Positions 39,650-54,854 of a DNA stretch of 64,000 bases are shown in pieces. The translations under genes and the position numbers were made by a program. The first letter of the stretch is position 1. Each line of letters starts with the position of its first letter. Under the pieces are notes generated by a model, which was not told the DNA's origin, did not search any database, and saw only the letters and a program-made list of their open reading frames with translations. The stretch spans positions 992,001 to 1,056,000 of the forward strand of contig JAQGEQ010000084.1 in NCBI GenBank assembly GCA_034620365.1. Reading direction: 5' to 3'. The DNA comes from Pegea sp. RAD2-039 (taxonomy: Eukaryota > Chordata > Thaliacea > Salpida > Salpidae).

Positions 39650-42600
39650 TTTCCTTTCTTTAATTGATACTTTTTGATTTGTTTTTTTTATTTTTTCTAA
39701 ACATTTAAATGAAAAAAATAATAATGATTTGAAAAATAGTTTATTGTAAGCAAAATGAAAATGCTTTTAAACAATTTGATTTTTTTCATAAATTGTTCTC
39801 AAATTATTAATAAATATGAATTCATGGTCATATTTTTAATGAAAAGTTATCACTTTAATTTAGAGCTTTATCATAAAAATAAAACAATGATTTAGAAAAT
39901 TTCTACAACCTTTAAATCAATCTTATATTCTTATGTTTAGCATTATTCATAATTCATAAAATAATCCCAATTTTCATGCTCTGGTAGAAAAAATTTTGTC
40001 TCAGATGAATAAACAATAATAAAAATTCAAACTTCTATTTCTAATAAACGTCTTTATTAATTTGTATGAAAACTGTTGTTAAAACTAAAGGTATAAACAA
40101 AAAATTAAATGTTTTGATGCTAGCTAAAGAAGTTTTTTTACTAAAACTACCTCATGAATGTCTCCATTAAGTTATTTAAGTAAATTCAATAAAATATCAG
40201 GAAGTTTTAGTAATGAGTGGGTGGAGAGAATATCCAATATTTTAGTGATTGCTGACAGATTTACCATAACAAGTTCTGCCATAAGTTCCGCAAAGCTCAT
40301 AGGACAAGTTTTTGAAAAAATAAGAATAGTAAAAGAATTGATGCGTTAATAACATACACATAATTTACATATTATAAGTTAAAGATTTTGAATTAATAAT
40401 AAAAGAATTATTATTATTTTGAAATGATTAGTTTTTTTGATAGTAGTAACTAGACTTTTTTCTGAAACTCAAGAAATATTCTAAACTTGGATTGAGCCAG
40501 AGATAATATTTTTGTGCATTAAAATTTAATGAAGCTAGAACCATTTAGAATTTAGTCAATATTCACTCGCTATATATTGCAATTATAAACCTTGAATATT
40601 TGTGAGTTATTGTAAAAAGATTTTGTCACATTTACTTTCATCTCAATGTTTTTATTAAAGATTATTTTTAAAAGAAATTGCTTAAGGTCTTTTTGCTGAA
40701 AGGTTTCATAACACTTTTGTAAGCTGTTAAACTTGGATTTTTATTTTGTTTTTTTAATTTTAAGCTTAAAATGAACTTTTGTTCTGTTATTACAACCCAA
40801 TAAAAACAAGATTTAAGGCTTTGCTCTTTTAAAATATTGAGGATACAATTTAATTGAAAACATTGTAATTAAGTAAAAAAGTCATTTGCAGATCTACATC
40901 AAACAAAAACCACTAACCTTATCAACTAATAAATAAAAATGAAAAAAATTCCACATTGGACAGATTATCGTTCAATAATTACCATTCCGCTAAATAAATT
41001 ACACCACTTAAACATTTCAAGTCAACCGATTATGTTTAATTTCTGTTTATTTAACAGTGTATTTCAATTTGTGATCAAACAACTGGGTTTATAAGTAATG
41101 TTTTTAATAGCTTGGTTTATGTTTAACATTATGTAACATCTAGCTTTTCTTTGTTAACCTTAATTAGTCATTCATAATACCTCTTTGTGAGTTTTTATAG
41201 ATGTTTATGGGCGACAAGATAAATTTAATTAGCTCGTTAAGCTTAAGTGACAACTTTGTATAAGCTTTCTATCGGAATTTTACAATGAGTAAAATATTAT
41301 TTTATCTAAAACAAATTAATTAGATACAGAAGGCAAATGAAAATTTATGCATTTGAAATAAATTTATTTGATTAATCTTTCAAAATCAAGTGCAACTTAA
41401 TGACGATTACTATGTACTTATAAAAGGTTTTGTTTTATTAATGGTTTGGGCGTTTTAGCAAATTATATTTCAAGCTTACGTTTGCTAAAAGCATTTAATT
41501 TATGCTACCTGCCAACAACGACATATTGTAAAATGATGATTAAAACTTAATCTTTGCTATTTCTAGTATATTACATTACTTAAATAATTTAAAGTGGTAA
41601 AAAATACAGCCTTATGTCAAAAACATTAAAATTTAAATTTTTAATTATTGCTTTAATAACAAAGTTCGATTATTTGTTTTAAGTAATGTTTAGATTTTGT
41701 ATTTAAATGTAACTTTGTATTTTCATAATGATGGCTCATGGATTTGTATTTGCAAATCAAGTAAGCTTGACAATAAAAAGATTACAACAAAACCCATATT
41801 ATTTATATAAACAGTTAACAGGATTTTATTTTCATAATTAGTTATTCTAGTTTCAATACAATTCTTACTTCAAAAGACTTGATAAAACTTGAAAATAAGA
41901 ACATTCAGCAAAAAATAGATTAATTCAAAACACTGCACATCTTAACAATAAAATCAACCTTTTATGAATTATACTAAAACATCTCTTATCATAAACTGTC
42001 TTCCTAAATTTTGAATAGTAAAAATATAGCAAAACGTTTGTTAAGATATTAGTTCTTTTGTAAAATTTTGACAAATATTCTTCTTTCTTGTTCCTTTCTC
42101 TTTTTTCTTAGTTCAAATCGTTCACAATTTTTTCTATCCGCTGAATCTATATCTCTCTATTTTTCCATATATTATTCAAAACAAATGTTAATTTTCCTTC
42201 ATTTTCGAAAACAAATACTCAAGCAGTTGAAAATAATAAAATTTTTTGATAATATTTGTGCAAATAAATTTTTCTTTCAAACCATTAAAATGAATTCTCA
42301 GCTTAATTGATAAAGTTTTTTTATATAAATAAAACAGCAAATTTTCTTGAATTAATATGTAAGTTAATGCCTAACAAAAACTCTTAGTCAATTAGTGATA
42401 TCTATTTAATGATACTTTTGAGTTAAACAGTTCTTAATAAAAACAATAATAACTGAATAGAACATTTGTTTAGTTTCATAAAGTATACAGCTGTTAAAGC
42501 TTAGTATATTAGAAATATATCTTGCTAAAGTCACTTCTCAACTTTTTTATATGTTTCTTGCGTCATTAGTTTACAAAAATAATTGTTTGAATAAAAGTAA

Positions 42601-45600
42601 AAAAAAATCATTTTTGTAGTGAAAAAAAGAGATACTTCATAAACTTAAAATCTTTCATTTATCTGATTGTTCAACAAATATGAGCAAAAATTCATTTCAC
42701 TCAAAAAACTAATAGAAAAACTGACTTCAAAGTAGTTTTTTTGCTTCTCAATGTCAAGCAAACGACTCCCTGTAATCTTTGACAACTAAACACAAAGTGT
42801 TTAAATTTAGATGAGGTGAAATGGTCAAAAAGTTAAATTAATCTGCTCCAAGTATGACTTGGGCCAAAAGACTGCAACTTTAATCAAAAACCTTTGAAAA
42901 AAAAAACATTTAGACAATATGGAAATCTTTTTTACAGAAACTTTTAGGTTTTCTTTTTTAGTAAAGTAGCAGATTACTTATTTGCGATGTATTTCAATGC
43001 AGTTACAAACTGTTTTGAGTTTAATTAATTACATTTTGTAAAATTAAAAGGTTAGTATATAGCAAATGCACATCAGAATGTTAGAAAAAAGATTTTCAAA
43101 ACAAAAAAAAGTCTTCATATTAAAAGAAAAGAATTCTAAAAAGTTTTTTTTTAATTTCATGGAAACTTTAAAGACTACAGTAAAAAGTTGTATCACGTAA
43201 ATCAAGACAAACAGATAATCGAAGCTAATTAAAAAATTTCGGATTGTTTTGTTGTATTCACAGTACTTGTTTGGAATAATAAATGCTTTTAGTGGTCACT
43301 GATACTATTTTCGAAAATGTTTTTTAAACATCTGGCGCAACTCTAAAAAAATATTTTCTTTCCTCAATTTTATTGAAACAATTTTATTGGAAAACTTTCA
43401 GCTTCTTTTTATGTTAGAAAAATAAATCATCAAAAGTTTGTATATTTTCAAACAAGTTAGGAGTAGATGAAGAAATCATTTATTTGCTTACGTAAGTTCA
43501 ATTTCATGGTGGAATTTCAGAACGTATTTGTTTACAATTTATTCGAAAACTGAAGATTTAATAACTGAAAAGCAAAACTTGAAGCACTTGAAAATTAAAC
43601 ATTTCAACCAATTTTCCTTTTAAAGTTTTCCTTCAACATATTTTTGAGATTTCATGCAGCATTTTTACAGATAATTTACCTTTGACTTGAAAACTTTTTC
43701 AAAAAGCTATTCGTATGAAAAAATATTTTTTTTACAAAAACTTGTGATTTGAAAATTCTTTTGCTATCAAACTGATTTTTCTGATTAAAATTTTAAAGAA
43801 GAAAAAAGTTTTTATCGATTTTCAACGCATGGCTGCAGGTGACAAATTATGCAGTTTTCAATACGGACACCGATTAATGGAAGTAAAAAGTTAATGAAAA
43901 AGTCTAAATAACACAGTTTGGTATAATTAATGTGAATAAAAATTTGTTAAATTGTAAGTTACATGATCAGAAAATAGACTGTGTGAAGAATTGAATAAAC
44001 CACCAACATATCAATGATTTTTTAAAGTATACATAACTAATAATCTAAGCAAATGAAAAGATTATTTAAATAAGCCAGCTTCTTAAGTCAGACACCGAAA
44101 TTAATTATCATATATAGATGCTTACGTTTTTATAATATCGAAATTAATTCAAATTTATTTGACAAATAAAACAGTAGTTAGTAATAAAAAGTTTCAACAA
44201 ACTTAACAGATAAATATAAATTTCAATAATGCTTTTATTATGCAAATATATAAGATAAAATTAAAACAGTTTTCTAAAAAGGTTAGCTTTCTAATTAGAA
44301 AAAAAATAATTTAGCCAGTAACTTTAAATTTAGCTTATTTTAAATTACTTCAAATCAATTTAATTCATTTTATTTAACAAAAATAAAATTCACAACTTTT
44401 ACTTAGAATCGATGTTTTACAGTAAAACAAAAAAACAGAACCAGAAAACAGATAAATGGATTAATTATGTGGAGTAGAATTTTAAAACGCATGAATTAAT
44501 TTGAACATTTAAATTATTGATGATATGATCACAACATAGCGTTAGATTAGTCGTGCAAGTCACGAATCAGTTGTTTGTACATGATATCATAGCTATTTTG
44601 AAAAATATCTCTTCTCATATTAATTGGTTTAAATTTTCTATTTTTGTTTAACTGTAGAAAAGATTTAGCATCATCACATTTCATTCAAAATTCTAAACTA
44701 ACCACTTTTGTATATTTTAAGTCCTTCACTTCATGTAAGTAAAACTTTAGTGAATTGGATTTTTCAATCTTTATAATAATCAGAGAAAATTTTATCAATC
44801 ATAATTTTCTTTTATTAAAACAAATTATCTTTCTAACCAAATAAAGAAATATTAATTGGGCAAAATATTACCATGGTATCTAAAATAAGTATTTAAATCA
44901 ACTTTAAAACACAAAACACTTCTTTGCTTTCATAAAACACAGTATATTTGCAAATTGTGCAGACACTTAGCTGACTGACTTTAACTTCTCAACTAACATA
45001 AACTATCTATATTATTAAATGACTAATATACTTTCCACCACCACTTACAAACCACTCATATTTCAATTACTCAGTTATAAGAAAGCTTGACAAGTTTTTC
45101 AAGAACAATTAATTGTTTGTTATAAAGGAAGCTATCAAATTTTACTAATTGTTAGCTCAATTATCTAAATAGAAAAAAAATTTCAAAACAGGTTTATATC
45201 TGTTAAAATACTATTCATTGCTTGAGTTTACTAAAAATTTCAAATGCTGGTCATATCTAAAAATAATACTTAATAGATTCTGGAAGGTAATTGATAGAAA
45301 CATGCTTACAAAAGCTTTTAGAATGGATTTTACATTATCCGTTGTGTAAATCAATCAAGCTCTTACTTTAGGTTTTAACATTTTAGTTTTTCAATTAATG
45401 TAATGTTAAGTAATTTTCCTTATTTAAAAACAACTTTCAATAAAAGACTTTTATTGATTTTAAAATGTTTACAAATTTAAAACTTAAAATAAAAAATATA
45501 TAAGAAAAAATAAAATGATTTAAAATAAATTTGTTCAAGGTCATTCTATTATTTTCTCTAATTCAAGTTTTTTATATAAGCAAAAATGAAATCTAAAAAT

Positions 45601-48600
45601 TTGAATTTTTCGCGTTGTATTAGTCGTTATTTTAATTTATATTAGTATATTTTGAAAATATAAAACTTTAAACATATACTTTTCATGTTTTTATCACCAA
45701 ATTGTCCAAAACTGTTTTTACGGCTCTTCAAACTGACATTCAAATATAGTTTGGAAACAAATTATTGGTAAATTGTTTGACTTGAAAAGTGTTTCAAAGA
45801 TTTTCCATGATAAGATTTTTATTTTTTTAAATAAGTAAATATTCATCTTTTCGGCATATGGTATATATTAGTTTGTATATTGTTGTTTTTATCCATATAT
45901 TTTACGTAATTATAAATAAACTTTTTAAAAAATTATTCAAAAAAATTTAACTTTTGTTTATTAACTTTTTAAAATAATTTTTAGTGCCTAAAAATTTCAT
46001 TAATTATTAATATCGATCAATAGAAAATTAATAAAATATCAAAAGAAAATTTTACATTTTGAAAATATAAGTTTTGAAGTGAAAAAATAATTTTTAATTA
46101 AAAAAAATTGTAAATCGATATTTTACTAGGGGCTCAGAAAATTGTGCTTCGAAATAAGATAACAAGATTAAAATGTCCTTGTTTTGCAGTCTTCATGATT
46201 TGCTAATCTTTAAATAAAATAATAGGATTGCGTAAGAAAAAAAAGTTCATTGTATACTGGAAGATATTAAAAAAATCATAAACATATTTTCGTGCTATAA
46301 ATATTTTCAGAAATAATTTCTTTTGTTTCAGTTGAAGATTAGTTTTAAGAAACATTCAAATATTAAACAGTTGAGAAAGCAGTTTAATTACCTGATGATT
46401 TATGTGATAGATATAAATGATGATTAAATTTGAAACTAATTTAAAGGTTTTATTAAAAGTCTTAGCCGGAACAAAATATTTATAAAAACTAATTGAAAAT
46501 TATGATTAAAAATGGCTAGTCATTATTTTTGGCATTAATAAATACAAAAATAAATTTAAAATTGTTTATTAAAAAAGTTAATAATAGTATTATTAGATCA
46601 ATCATAAAATTAGTTTTAGGTTTATTCAAACAAGATTCTTAAGTAATGTATATTTTCTACTTTAATGAGTATTTTAGAAATATTTTTGCAAAAACATTTT
46701 TGTTAGATAAAATTTTTGTTAGTTAAAATAACTTCCTCAAAAGTATAACAGAAAAAATCAATAATTATGAAGTACAAAGTCAAAATTACTAAGTAAGAAT
46801 AATGTATAAAAATCCTTAAAATTGAAAATCATACAAACTTAGCAGAAAACTTTAGCTTACTACTAATATCACCGGATCTCACTCAAGAATGATGAGAAAT
46901 TACGACTTGTAGATGAATCAGATACAAATGTGTGCTTCACCTACATGTCTTTTTATAAAAATCGATAAAATATTGATCTTCACTCCTTGTCACTGATATC
47001 ATTTACCTTTCGATAAAATAACCAAAATTACTTCTCAGAAACATATTTTAGATAATAATTTATAGATGAAAATTATTTATCTGATGAAATGCTCTTTGCT
47101 GTTCTATTAATAATTGTAATTAGTAAGTAATTGTTGTATATTAATCGTAATAAATGCTACAAAGCAATTATTTAAATAAGTGATTATAGTTAATTATTAT
47201 TAAATCAGTTATTTTCATTAATGTTTTTTAAATCGATTATACTTTTTATGTATAGAAAAACATTCTTATAATAAAAATAAGAACTTAGAAAAATTAAAAC
47301 TCGTAAAACTAATGATAATGAAATTTACAAAATAAATGAAAAATTATACAGCAATTTATATTCAGGTAAAAGTTTTATTAGAGCTAATTAATTAATTATT
47401 AAAGTAAATATTGTAACTTGGTGGAGAACACTTTTAGTTTTATCATTAAGTCAATTCATAAGAATGTAATTTGAAAAAATTATTAAGGAAGTTTATCATA
47501 AGAGAAAGCCTTGAATGACTCACAATAGACAAGGAACTTCATGTTTTGCTAAACTACAAGTGTTTGAGGTTTTTAGAATAAAATAGGCTTAAAAAATAGT
47601 TAAATTTCTTAATAACTACTTCAAACTACAAATTATTATAAATTATTATGAAATAAAATGTATTCCTTTCTCAACTTAGCTCATTATTTGATGATTCTTT
47701 TAGCTAAGTTATAGAATATCTATTTTAATGTTTCATCAGTTTTGTATTTCATATCTTCAAGTCAAGACATACTTTATTAAACCTGTGAGTAAAAGTAATT
47801 GAAGTTTTGGAGGTTATTGGCAAATTATTTTCGTATTTGTAGATGTCAACACAAGTTGAAAACTACGATAATACAAAAATAAGGTAGTCACATGAATACG
47901 TTGGTATGTATAAGTTCTAGATTAAACTTATGAAATATTGCAAAAACGTTTCAAACCTTTAAACTTTACTACAAACTTATGTCAGAATAATTGTTCTTAG
48001 TCTTTTCCAATCGTTAGCAGCTTTCTTCCTTTTCTAAGAATAAAAACACTTTCTTTTAATCTGATAAGAGCTTCTGGTGAAATTGTAGCTGATTCAGATC
48101 TAATTTCGACGCCAAATAGAATTTTTATTTTCAAGCCTCATCTGAAGCCTGTTACTATTTCTGAATCAACTTTGCTTAAGTAATTTGACCTCATATTAAA
48201 TTGTTGTAGTAAAAACTGTTTGAAGTTTATACGTCAAGGCGCGAAGCATATCAAATAAGCTAACCACTAAATTATTTATTGATTTTAAATTATCAAAGAG
48301 GGAAAGGGTTGTTGATGAAACTTTTAAAGAAATTTCATTAAAATAATTTTGCTTTGCAACTCTGCTGTTATCTTTGTTGATAGATTGTTTTCATGTAATT
48401 TCAGTTTTATTAACACGTTTGAACAACATGAAAGAAAGTGAGATAAAATCGTTGATAGCAAATGATGCGAAAATTATAAATAACTTGTAGAATTAAATTT
48501 ATAAAATTTAAAAAACAATTCCTGGAAAATTCAAAAACAACAGATAATGAGTTTTTAATCAGTAGTTTTGCAAATAATTCCTCATTTTCAGTAAATAAGC

Positions 48601-48648
48601 AAATCAAAGGTCCCGGAAAATATTTAAGTGTTGCTTTGAAAACTCAAA
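39650..48648. other. Gene-poor AT-rich tract
   Basis: About 9 kb without a supportable gene. At 40158-40349 both strands are open (63 codons on plus, a Leu-rich frame on minus), and a 44-codon minus-strand frame ends at 47997. All are within what chance gives in this composition, and none has a recognisable domain. A and T homopolymer runs are common. The right end should include the 3' flank of the minus-strand alkaline phosphatase. Confidence 0.55.
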
Positions 48649-51600
48649 CTAACAATGGCGATGGTTGAGATGCTTAGGACCTTTAAAAAGATTTTATTAG
48701 TTTTTATTGGTGTAAAGTTTCGATATTTTACCATACAACACAACAGCTTTCAAATAAAGTTTTACTAACCTAGGCAAGATGCATAAAACATGACATGTGC
48801 CAAATAGTTTTGTTCATGGACACCATGTATGAGATGTGAATGAGGTCCAGAAGCGTATGCAACCATGTCTTCTCCACTGTGAGTTTCAATATTGAGGGGA
48901 ACTGCTGCGTTTTGTCGGTAATGTTTGAGAGCTGCAAAAGTTGAAAAAACAAATTCGTATTTTAGAAATTTGATGAAATTTTGTATTTAGGCAATCTTTT
49001 TTGAGAGTTATTCACCTTCAGTGATTCCCTTGACTTTTGAGTAAACAGGAGGTTCCTTTCGATCCTGTGTATACCCCGGTCCGTTACCATAGAGAAGCAC
49101 CGAATGACTCTTTCCATCTTTTGCTCTCTTTTTTGAGACTCCTTAAATTTAATTTTTTTTTAAACAGAATCAATTTGAAACAGAGTGAGTTGTACCGAGA
49201 ATAGGATTTCCCCTTATAACATTCCCTCCTAGTGTCATCGTATGCCCGTGATCAGCAGTGACTATGAGTAAAGTATCATTTGTCGAAGTTGAATCTTTCA
49301 CTAGCTGAACACTCTTTTCAAAGTCTGTAAACTCCTCCAAGGCGAATGCAGCCACTCCCCGGTGATGACTTTTGTCGATAAGACCTCCTTCGATCAACAG
49401 AAAGAAACCTTTGGGATTTTTCTTCAAAATTTTCAACGCCTGAAAATCAATAAACTTTATCTTCTAGTATTTACAAATTTGCTCTTCTAACGTACCGCAG
49501 ATGTCATTTCAGTCAAAGTTGGTTCTCTTGATTGCTTATTTTTACTCTTGCTTAGGATGAAGCCAAGCTCATAAGGGGCAAAAAGTCCAAGTAAATAGTC
49601 TGTCTGATTATAGTCAATATCAAACATCTGAGATTTGGAAGATACAAAACTAAAATAGAAGTGGAAGTTAGATAAGAGATACAAGAGGACACTTTACGAC
49701 CTTCCGTTCAGCTTCTTCATATCTTTCTTCCACATTTCAATGAAATTTCTTGAATCCAATCGACCTCCTTTCATTGAAGGGCTCTCGGGGATCATGTGAG
49801 CTAATCCACCTCCTAAGATTACCTAAAATTGAATTCAACTGATGATGTCATTGATATCAAAAGTCAAAACTTTTCATTTTAAATTAAATTTAGAAATATT
49901 TGTAAATTACAATAAGATTTGGATTTTAATCTATTTATTTTATATATCATTTCGAACTCTAATCATGCTCAGATCGGAATTGTTTCTTTGAAAAGATCAT
50001 TAATTTTTTCGATAAACTTTGGATTTGAAGCGATTGTCTTATGGTTTTAAATTGTGTTTGTATTAATAACTAAAACTTAAAAACTTACTTAAATTAAAAT
50101 CGCCTAGTTGGCAATTAGCGTCAACTTATAACTAAGTAGTTTGAACTAGTAGATAACAGCTAATATCTCAAGTGGAAAAAAGGTGCTAGTCATATAATGA
50201 CGTTATTTGTATGCAAAAATAAACATATTAAAGTACTATTAATCAGACTTTTTCGATTATTTCTTCGCTATTTTATACAACTTTTGAAGAATTTACATTT
50301 GATCGTTGTGGTTACTCTTGTAGTAACTTTGGGATTTTACTCTTTTAATTATTTTCTAAGTGAATGTTTTGAGTCATAACTTGAATCAAGCTGTATAAAC
50401 ACAATTATCTAAAATTTACAAAAAATACTCATAGAGAGGAAGAGTTAGTCTTATGCAAAAATTAATGAAATAACTAAAAATGATTTTAAAATGTCTCTCG
50501 GAAGGCAGTATAATGTTATGTAATGCAACAAAACTTGCGTTTTTTTAGTAGATTTAATCTTATTTGTCGATATAAATAAATACTTGACTTAGCTTTGTAT
50601 TTTCATGAAAAGTCTTAATTATCTGTTGTATATGATGATGATACCTTTAGATTTTTATTGTGTTGTAAGTTGATAGCAACACAAACGAAAACAAACTCTT
50701 AACAACATTAATGTAGACTTCAAAAAACCGACAATAAATTAAGCCCTGCGTAGGCCTGTCTTGAACCTAAATTTACGCATGCGTTGATATAATCTACTGT
50801 CATACGATTCAAACTCATCACATAATACTTGGAATAATTACTAATTGTGTGTATGTACTAAATTTACTTTTCTTTGTTCTAATTAAAATTTACTAAAATG
50901 TAAATCAAATCTAAAAGAATTCAAACCTGAATTTTGTGTCGTAGGTCAAATAACTGCTGGGTAATATCCTTGCAGCCTCGATGCTTTTTAGAAATCTGTC
51001 TGTCCGAATACCACTTTCTGTAAAAAAAAACAATTTTTACTCAAAAAAAATTCCACTTTATATCATTAAGCTAAAGTTAGTTAAAATTCTTTTAAATTAA
51101 AAATGATTAAATTGACTTTAATTTCGACAAAATAATTTTAATAGCAGCTTATTAACATCAACTGTTTACTTTACCGAGATAGAACATGTGAGTATGATGC
51201 TGCTGGTGTCGCATGTTGAACTCTTGTAGTTGTTACTATTCCTACTGATTTACCTTTGAATGTTTTAAGTTTAATTTTGCAGATGAATTCAACAAACTTA
51301 TTTCATACAAATCCTATAAAAAAGTTTTAAATTCTGAAGTTTTCTATTACCTTGCTCGATAGCCCGGTGTAGGATTGACACAGTCCGGTACTTTTTTGAA
51401 GTTTCACAATCAATTGTTCGAGCATCAACCCCTAGCATTCCTTGCTTTGTTTTAACACCACTTAAGATTGCAGTAGCAGTTGCAGCACTATCAGGTACTT
51501 GATTATCAACTGCAAAAAAATATGATAGTCAAGATGATAGTATTAGAGAACTCTCTCACGGCTGTAAGTCCTCATCAACCCTAAGTGAGGCATTGTATCC

Positions 51601-52388
51601 AATGAAGTTTCATGTTCCTCTCCCATTTTTTGCAAATCTTGTCCAATTTTGATTCTACCAGCAACTGTTGTTGCGAGATCCATTCCATCTCCTATCATCA
51701 TCACCACATTTTTAGCTTTTTCTTGGTTCAAATTATCAAAAGTTGAAGTTGCAGCTTGTAAATCGTTTTCTCCACTTGCCATCCAAAAATCCGAATCATA
51801 TGATGCATACAAGTCTAGATTAAGATTAGAATAATTAGAACTACTTTCTTCTCTATTAGTTTCAAATTTACTCAAAGAGTAAGAAAGTTAGATTTATGTA
51901 ACCTCTGGTTTTGGACAATTATTTTTGAGAGTAAAGATACTTTGCTGATGTTATGAATGAGTAGTTTTTTCGTGAACTACGTTCATTCATAACTTTTTGA
52001 AAGCAAATACCAAAAAGAATTGGTTCAAAATCAAACAATTTTCAAGCAAAAAATAAAACCTACGACTAATATATTAGCATCACTAACAAAACTTCTTTCA
52101 GTTTTTTCTTTAGAAAATGATTTGATTTCTTTTAGTAAAATCAAACAATAAACTAATTAAATTTAATTTCTAATAAGTTACAATTTATTTCACAACTTAT
52201 AACAAGCATTATTTCAAAGATTTATTTAAAATTTGTTCATTGGACATTAAAATTTCTTTTAGAGCTGAAGCAAAGAAAACCTGCGATAAAAATAAAACTA
52301 TTTTTCAGAAACTACTAGACTTACTTCTTTTGCATAAGGCCTGATTTGCAAAACAAGTCACCAATATTAAGGTAGTAAGACAGTTCAT
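48649..52388 (-). CDS. Alkaline phosphatase, paralogue 1
   Basis: Eleven exons: 52388-52325, a second ending at 51560, 51509-51351, 51253-51175, 51017-50927, 49822-49698, 49649-49496, 49439-49196, 49141-49016, 48931-48770, 48680-48649. Exon 1 encodes a signal peptide ([19 protein letters not shown]). Catalytic features of animal alkaline phosphatase are present: IGDGM (metal Asp), PDSAATATA (nucleophile Ser), [17 protein letters not shown] (phosphate-binding Arg), [11 protein letters not shown] (Glu, Asp, His ligands), TADHGH and ETHSGED. It should hydrolyse phosphate monoesters outside the cell with two Zn and one Mg. The exon 2 acceptor is uncertain: the best-looking one (after 51871) breaks frame, while one giving a start at 51850 keeps it and yields about 508 residues. 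The last exon adds only a short polar tail ([10 protein letters not shown]), so no GPI-anchor signal is seen. It is arranged head to head with paralogue 2. Confidence 0.92.
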
Positions 52389-54854
52389 TTCAAGCTGTGG
52401 TTTGCGGTTCCAAGAGACACAAATAAAATGACCAAAAAGGAAACGAACGACGATTTTATACTACGGCTATGAACAGTTTGAAAAATTTGAAAGTTTTTCA
52501 AAAAAAAATGTCTCAAATACGGTTGCCAAATACATTTAACGGTTTTTTTGCAATGTTGATTAAAGCGATTATGAAACTATTATAGATTTACATATCTCCA
52601 CTGGCACGTTTTTGAAGTTACTTGTGTATGTAAATTGCTACGACAAAATGAATCAGATTAATTTATATGTAGAATATATAGCGCCTGTAAATAAAAAACA
52701 AGTTTTTAAATGTAAAGAATGGTTCTATTGTTTTAGTGTTTATTGATTGAACACGAAGCATTCGATCACAAACTTATAAAATATAATTAAAAGTAAAAAA
52801 TATGTATAAAAACGACCAACAAGAAACCTTTTGTCTGGCTTTTAGTAATTGTACTGCTTGAAAAACAGTTTATAAATCTTAAAAAAGTTTCTTTATAAGT
52901 TATCACTTTAAAGAAAGTGATAAACATTCCATAAAAGCAAAAATGTTCTTTTAAAGTATCAAATTATTTTGAAAATAGGAAAGTTTGAAAGAGATTGATC
53001 TGAAATAATTCAATTGATTTTAAAATAAATAAATATTCCAAACGCGTCTTGTGAAACTCATTTGAGATTATCAATTATAAAATGCTCTTTTATTACTTAT
53101 TAATTACAAACCAACTATATTTTTACTATATACTAACTAATAAAACTGACTGACCAGTTTTAATGTACAACAAAAACAAGTTTCTCGGTTTTTAGATAAA
53201 AAGATGCTTCTTTATAAGTCGAACACTTTAAAATATTTGTTTTGATTACTTGTTTTGGCAATAGTTTTTAAATTCAGTTTGATACTTCATTCATGTAAGT
53301 ATTTCTGAAAAGTTATATTATCAAAGTAATTGATATTTTTAAGGATTATAAAAGTTCTTAGGAAGACTTACTCGGCAAAAATCGTTGCATATCATAAAAC
53401 TTCGGATTTAGCTTCAGATTAGTCTTTTTACTGTTTACCTGTACAAGATCTATATTAATATCATCTACAAAATTTAATGGTCAAAATATATTTCTGCTGA
53501 TTTAATTTTTGTGTTGTTTATCTTTCAAATGAGAAAGAGTTGATTATTTTCAGAAAATCTAAACATTGTATACTTTTCAATGCTTTAATTGCAGACTTTC
53601 CTAGAACTTTCTAAAGATTTTGATTGAACTAAACTCATTCGTAAGCCGCTAATTTTGTTTCTTTCAAGTAAATCTATTTTTAATTAAAAGTCATACAGTT
53701 TGAAAATCCTTTTTTAAATATAAATTTTTTGTAAATAACAGCAAACGAAAATGTTAACTATAAATTTTTAGTTTGAAAATGTCAATCTTAAAACTCTTCT
53801 GAAAATGTTTTCTTTCTTCTTATTTTCTTCGATTCATAATATGTATTTTTTGAAATCCAACATGCAAACCAAACTCTTCTTATTAATTATTTGTTGTAAA
53901 CGATTAAGAAATAAAAATAATCTTTTCTGGATGTATCAACAACAAGATCGTAAATTCTTTTCTAAAAACTATGTTTATTTATTTTTATTTTAGATTATTT
54001 CATTTATTGTTTTTTTTTTGCTCATATAATTTTACTATCCAATTAGGTAGCATAGAAAATTTTCTCTAAAAAAATAAAATAAACATATAATGTTTCATTG
54101 AATGTTTATTCATAACATAAACTCACTGTTGAAGATAAAAGAAAAGTTTAAACCATGCTACATCCTTGATTTATACATTTATTCTTGATAACTAATAATT
54201 TTACAAACATTTTCATTTTTAAAAGCAAATAGAATAAGATTCATAAGTTGAATAAAACTCAGATAATTGTTTGAATTTGAATTATAAGAAAGTTTACCGT
54301 TTTGCAAAAATTGTAACAAAATTTTGTATTTTATTCATCTTCCTCGTCTTTTAATGATAAAAACGAGATAGTTATTCCTTATTTCATCAAAAAAATGTGT
54401 CTTGTTTCTGCAAAACAAGCATTTTTCGATATTAAGACTGAAATACAGTTGTTGATGCAAATTAGATTGTCAACATAATACTACTTTATGATCATTTATT
54501 CAGCAAAAAAAGCTCAAGTTCTTCTATCGCCTAGGGTGCTATTGATACTTCTTTATTTGGTTCAAACATCTATTTCCACTCGAAACGTCACAATCAGTGC
54601 TGAAGTAGTTTAGATGATGATCAGAATTAAAACTCCCCAATACAGAGTCAGCAAAAGTTTACTCTTCAAAGTTAAGTTTTGGTTTCAGACGAGTTAGTTT
54701 CAAAGGTACAACCAAAGCAAAGAATTTTATAGATTTTAGTTTGCTTTGCCAAAGATTCAAAGACTTTTTTTCTATATCCGATTTTGTTGCTTTTATTTTT
54801 CAGTCAACCTACAAGAGATTGAACTTTTTATTTATTAACTGGTTACATAATAAA
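52389..54854. promoter_or_regulatory. Head-to-head intergenic region between the two alkaline phosphatases
   Basis: Both paralogues are transcribed outward from this 2.5-kb interval, so it contains both promoters and might share enhancers. No open frame worth calling was seen. The frame of paralogue 2 exon 1 is open upstream to about 54741 but the extra peptide would precede the signal peptide, so I start that gene at 54855. Confidence 0.5.

Noticed and set aside
40158..40349. 63-codon plus-strand frame and a Leu-rich frame opposite it
   Set aside because: Open runs of this length are expected many times by chance at this base composition; neither matches a known domain and no flanking exons were found.
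47997..48136. 44-codon minus-strand frame with protein-like composition, possible terminal exon
   Set aside because: No partner exon with compatible phase was found upstream, and the length is within chance expectation.
50197..50379. 60-codon plus-strand frame
   Set aside because: It lies inside an intron of the minus-strand alkaline phosphatase and has only generic hydrophobic content.
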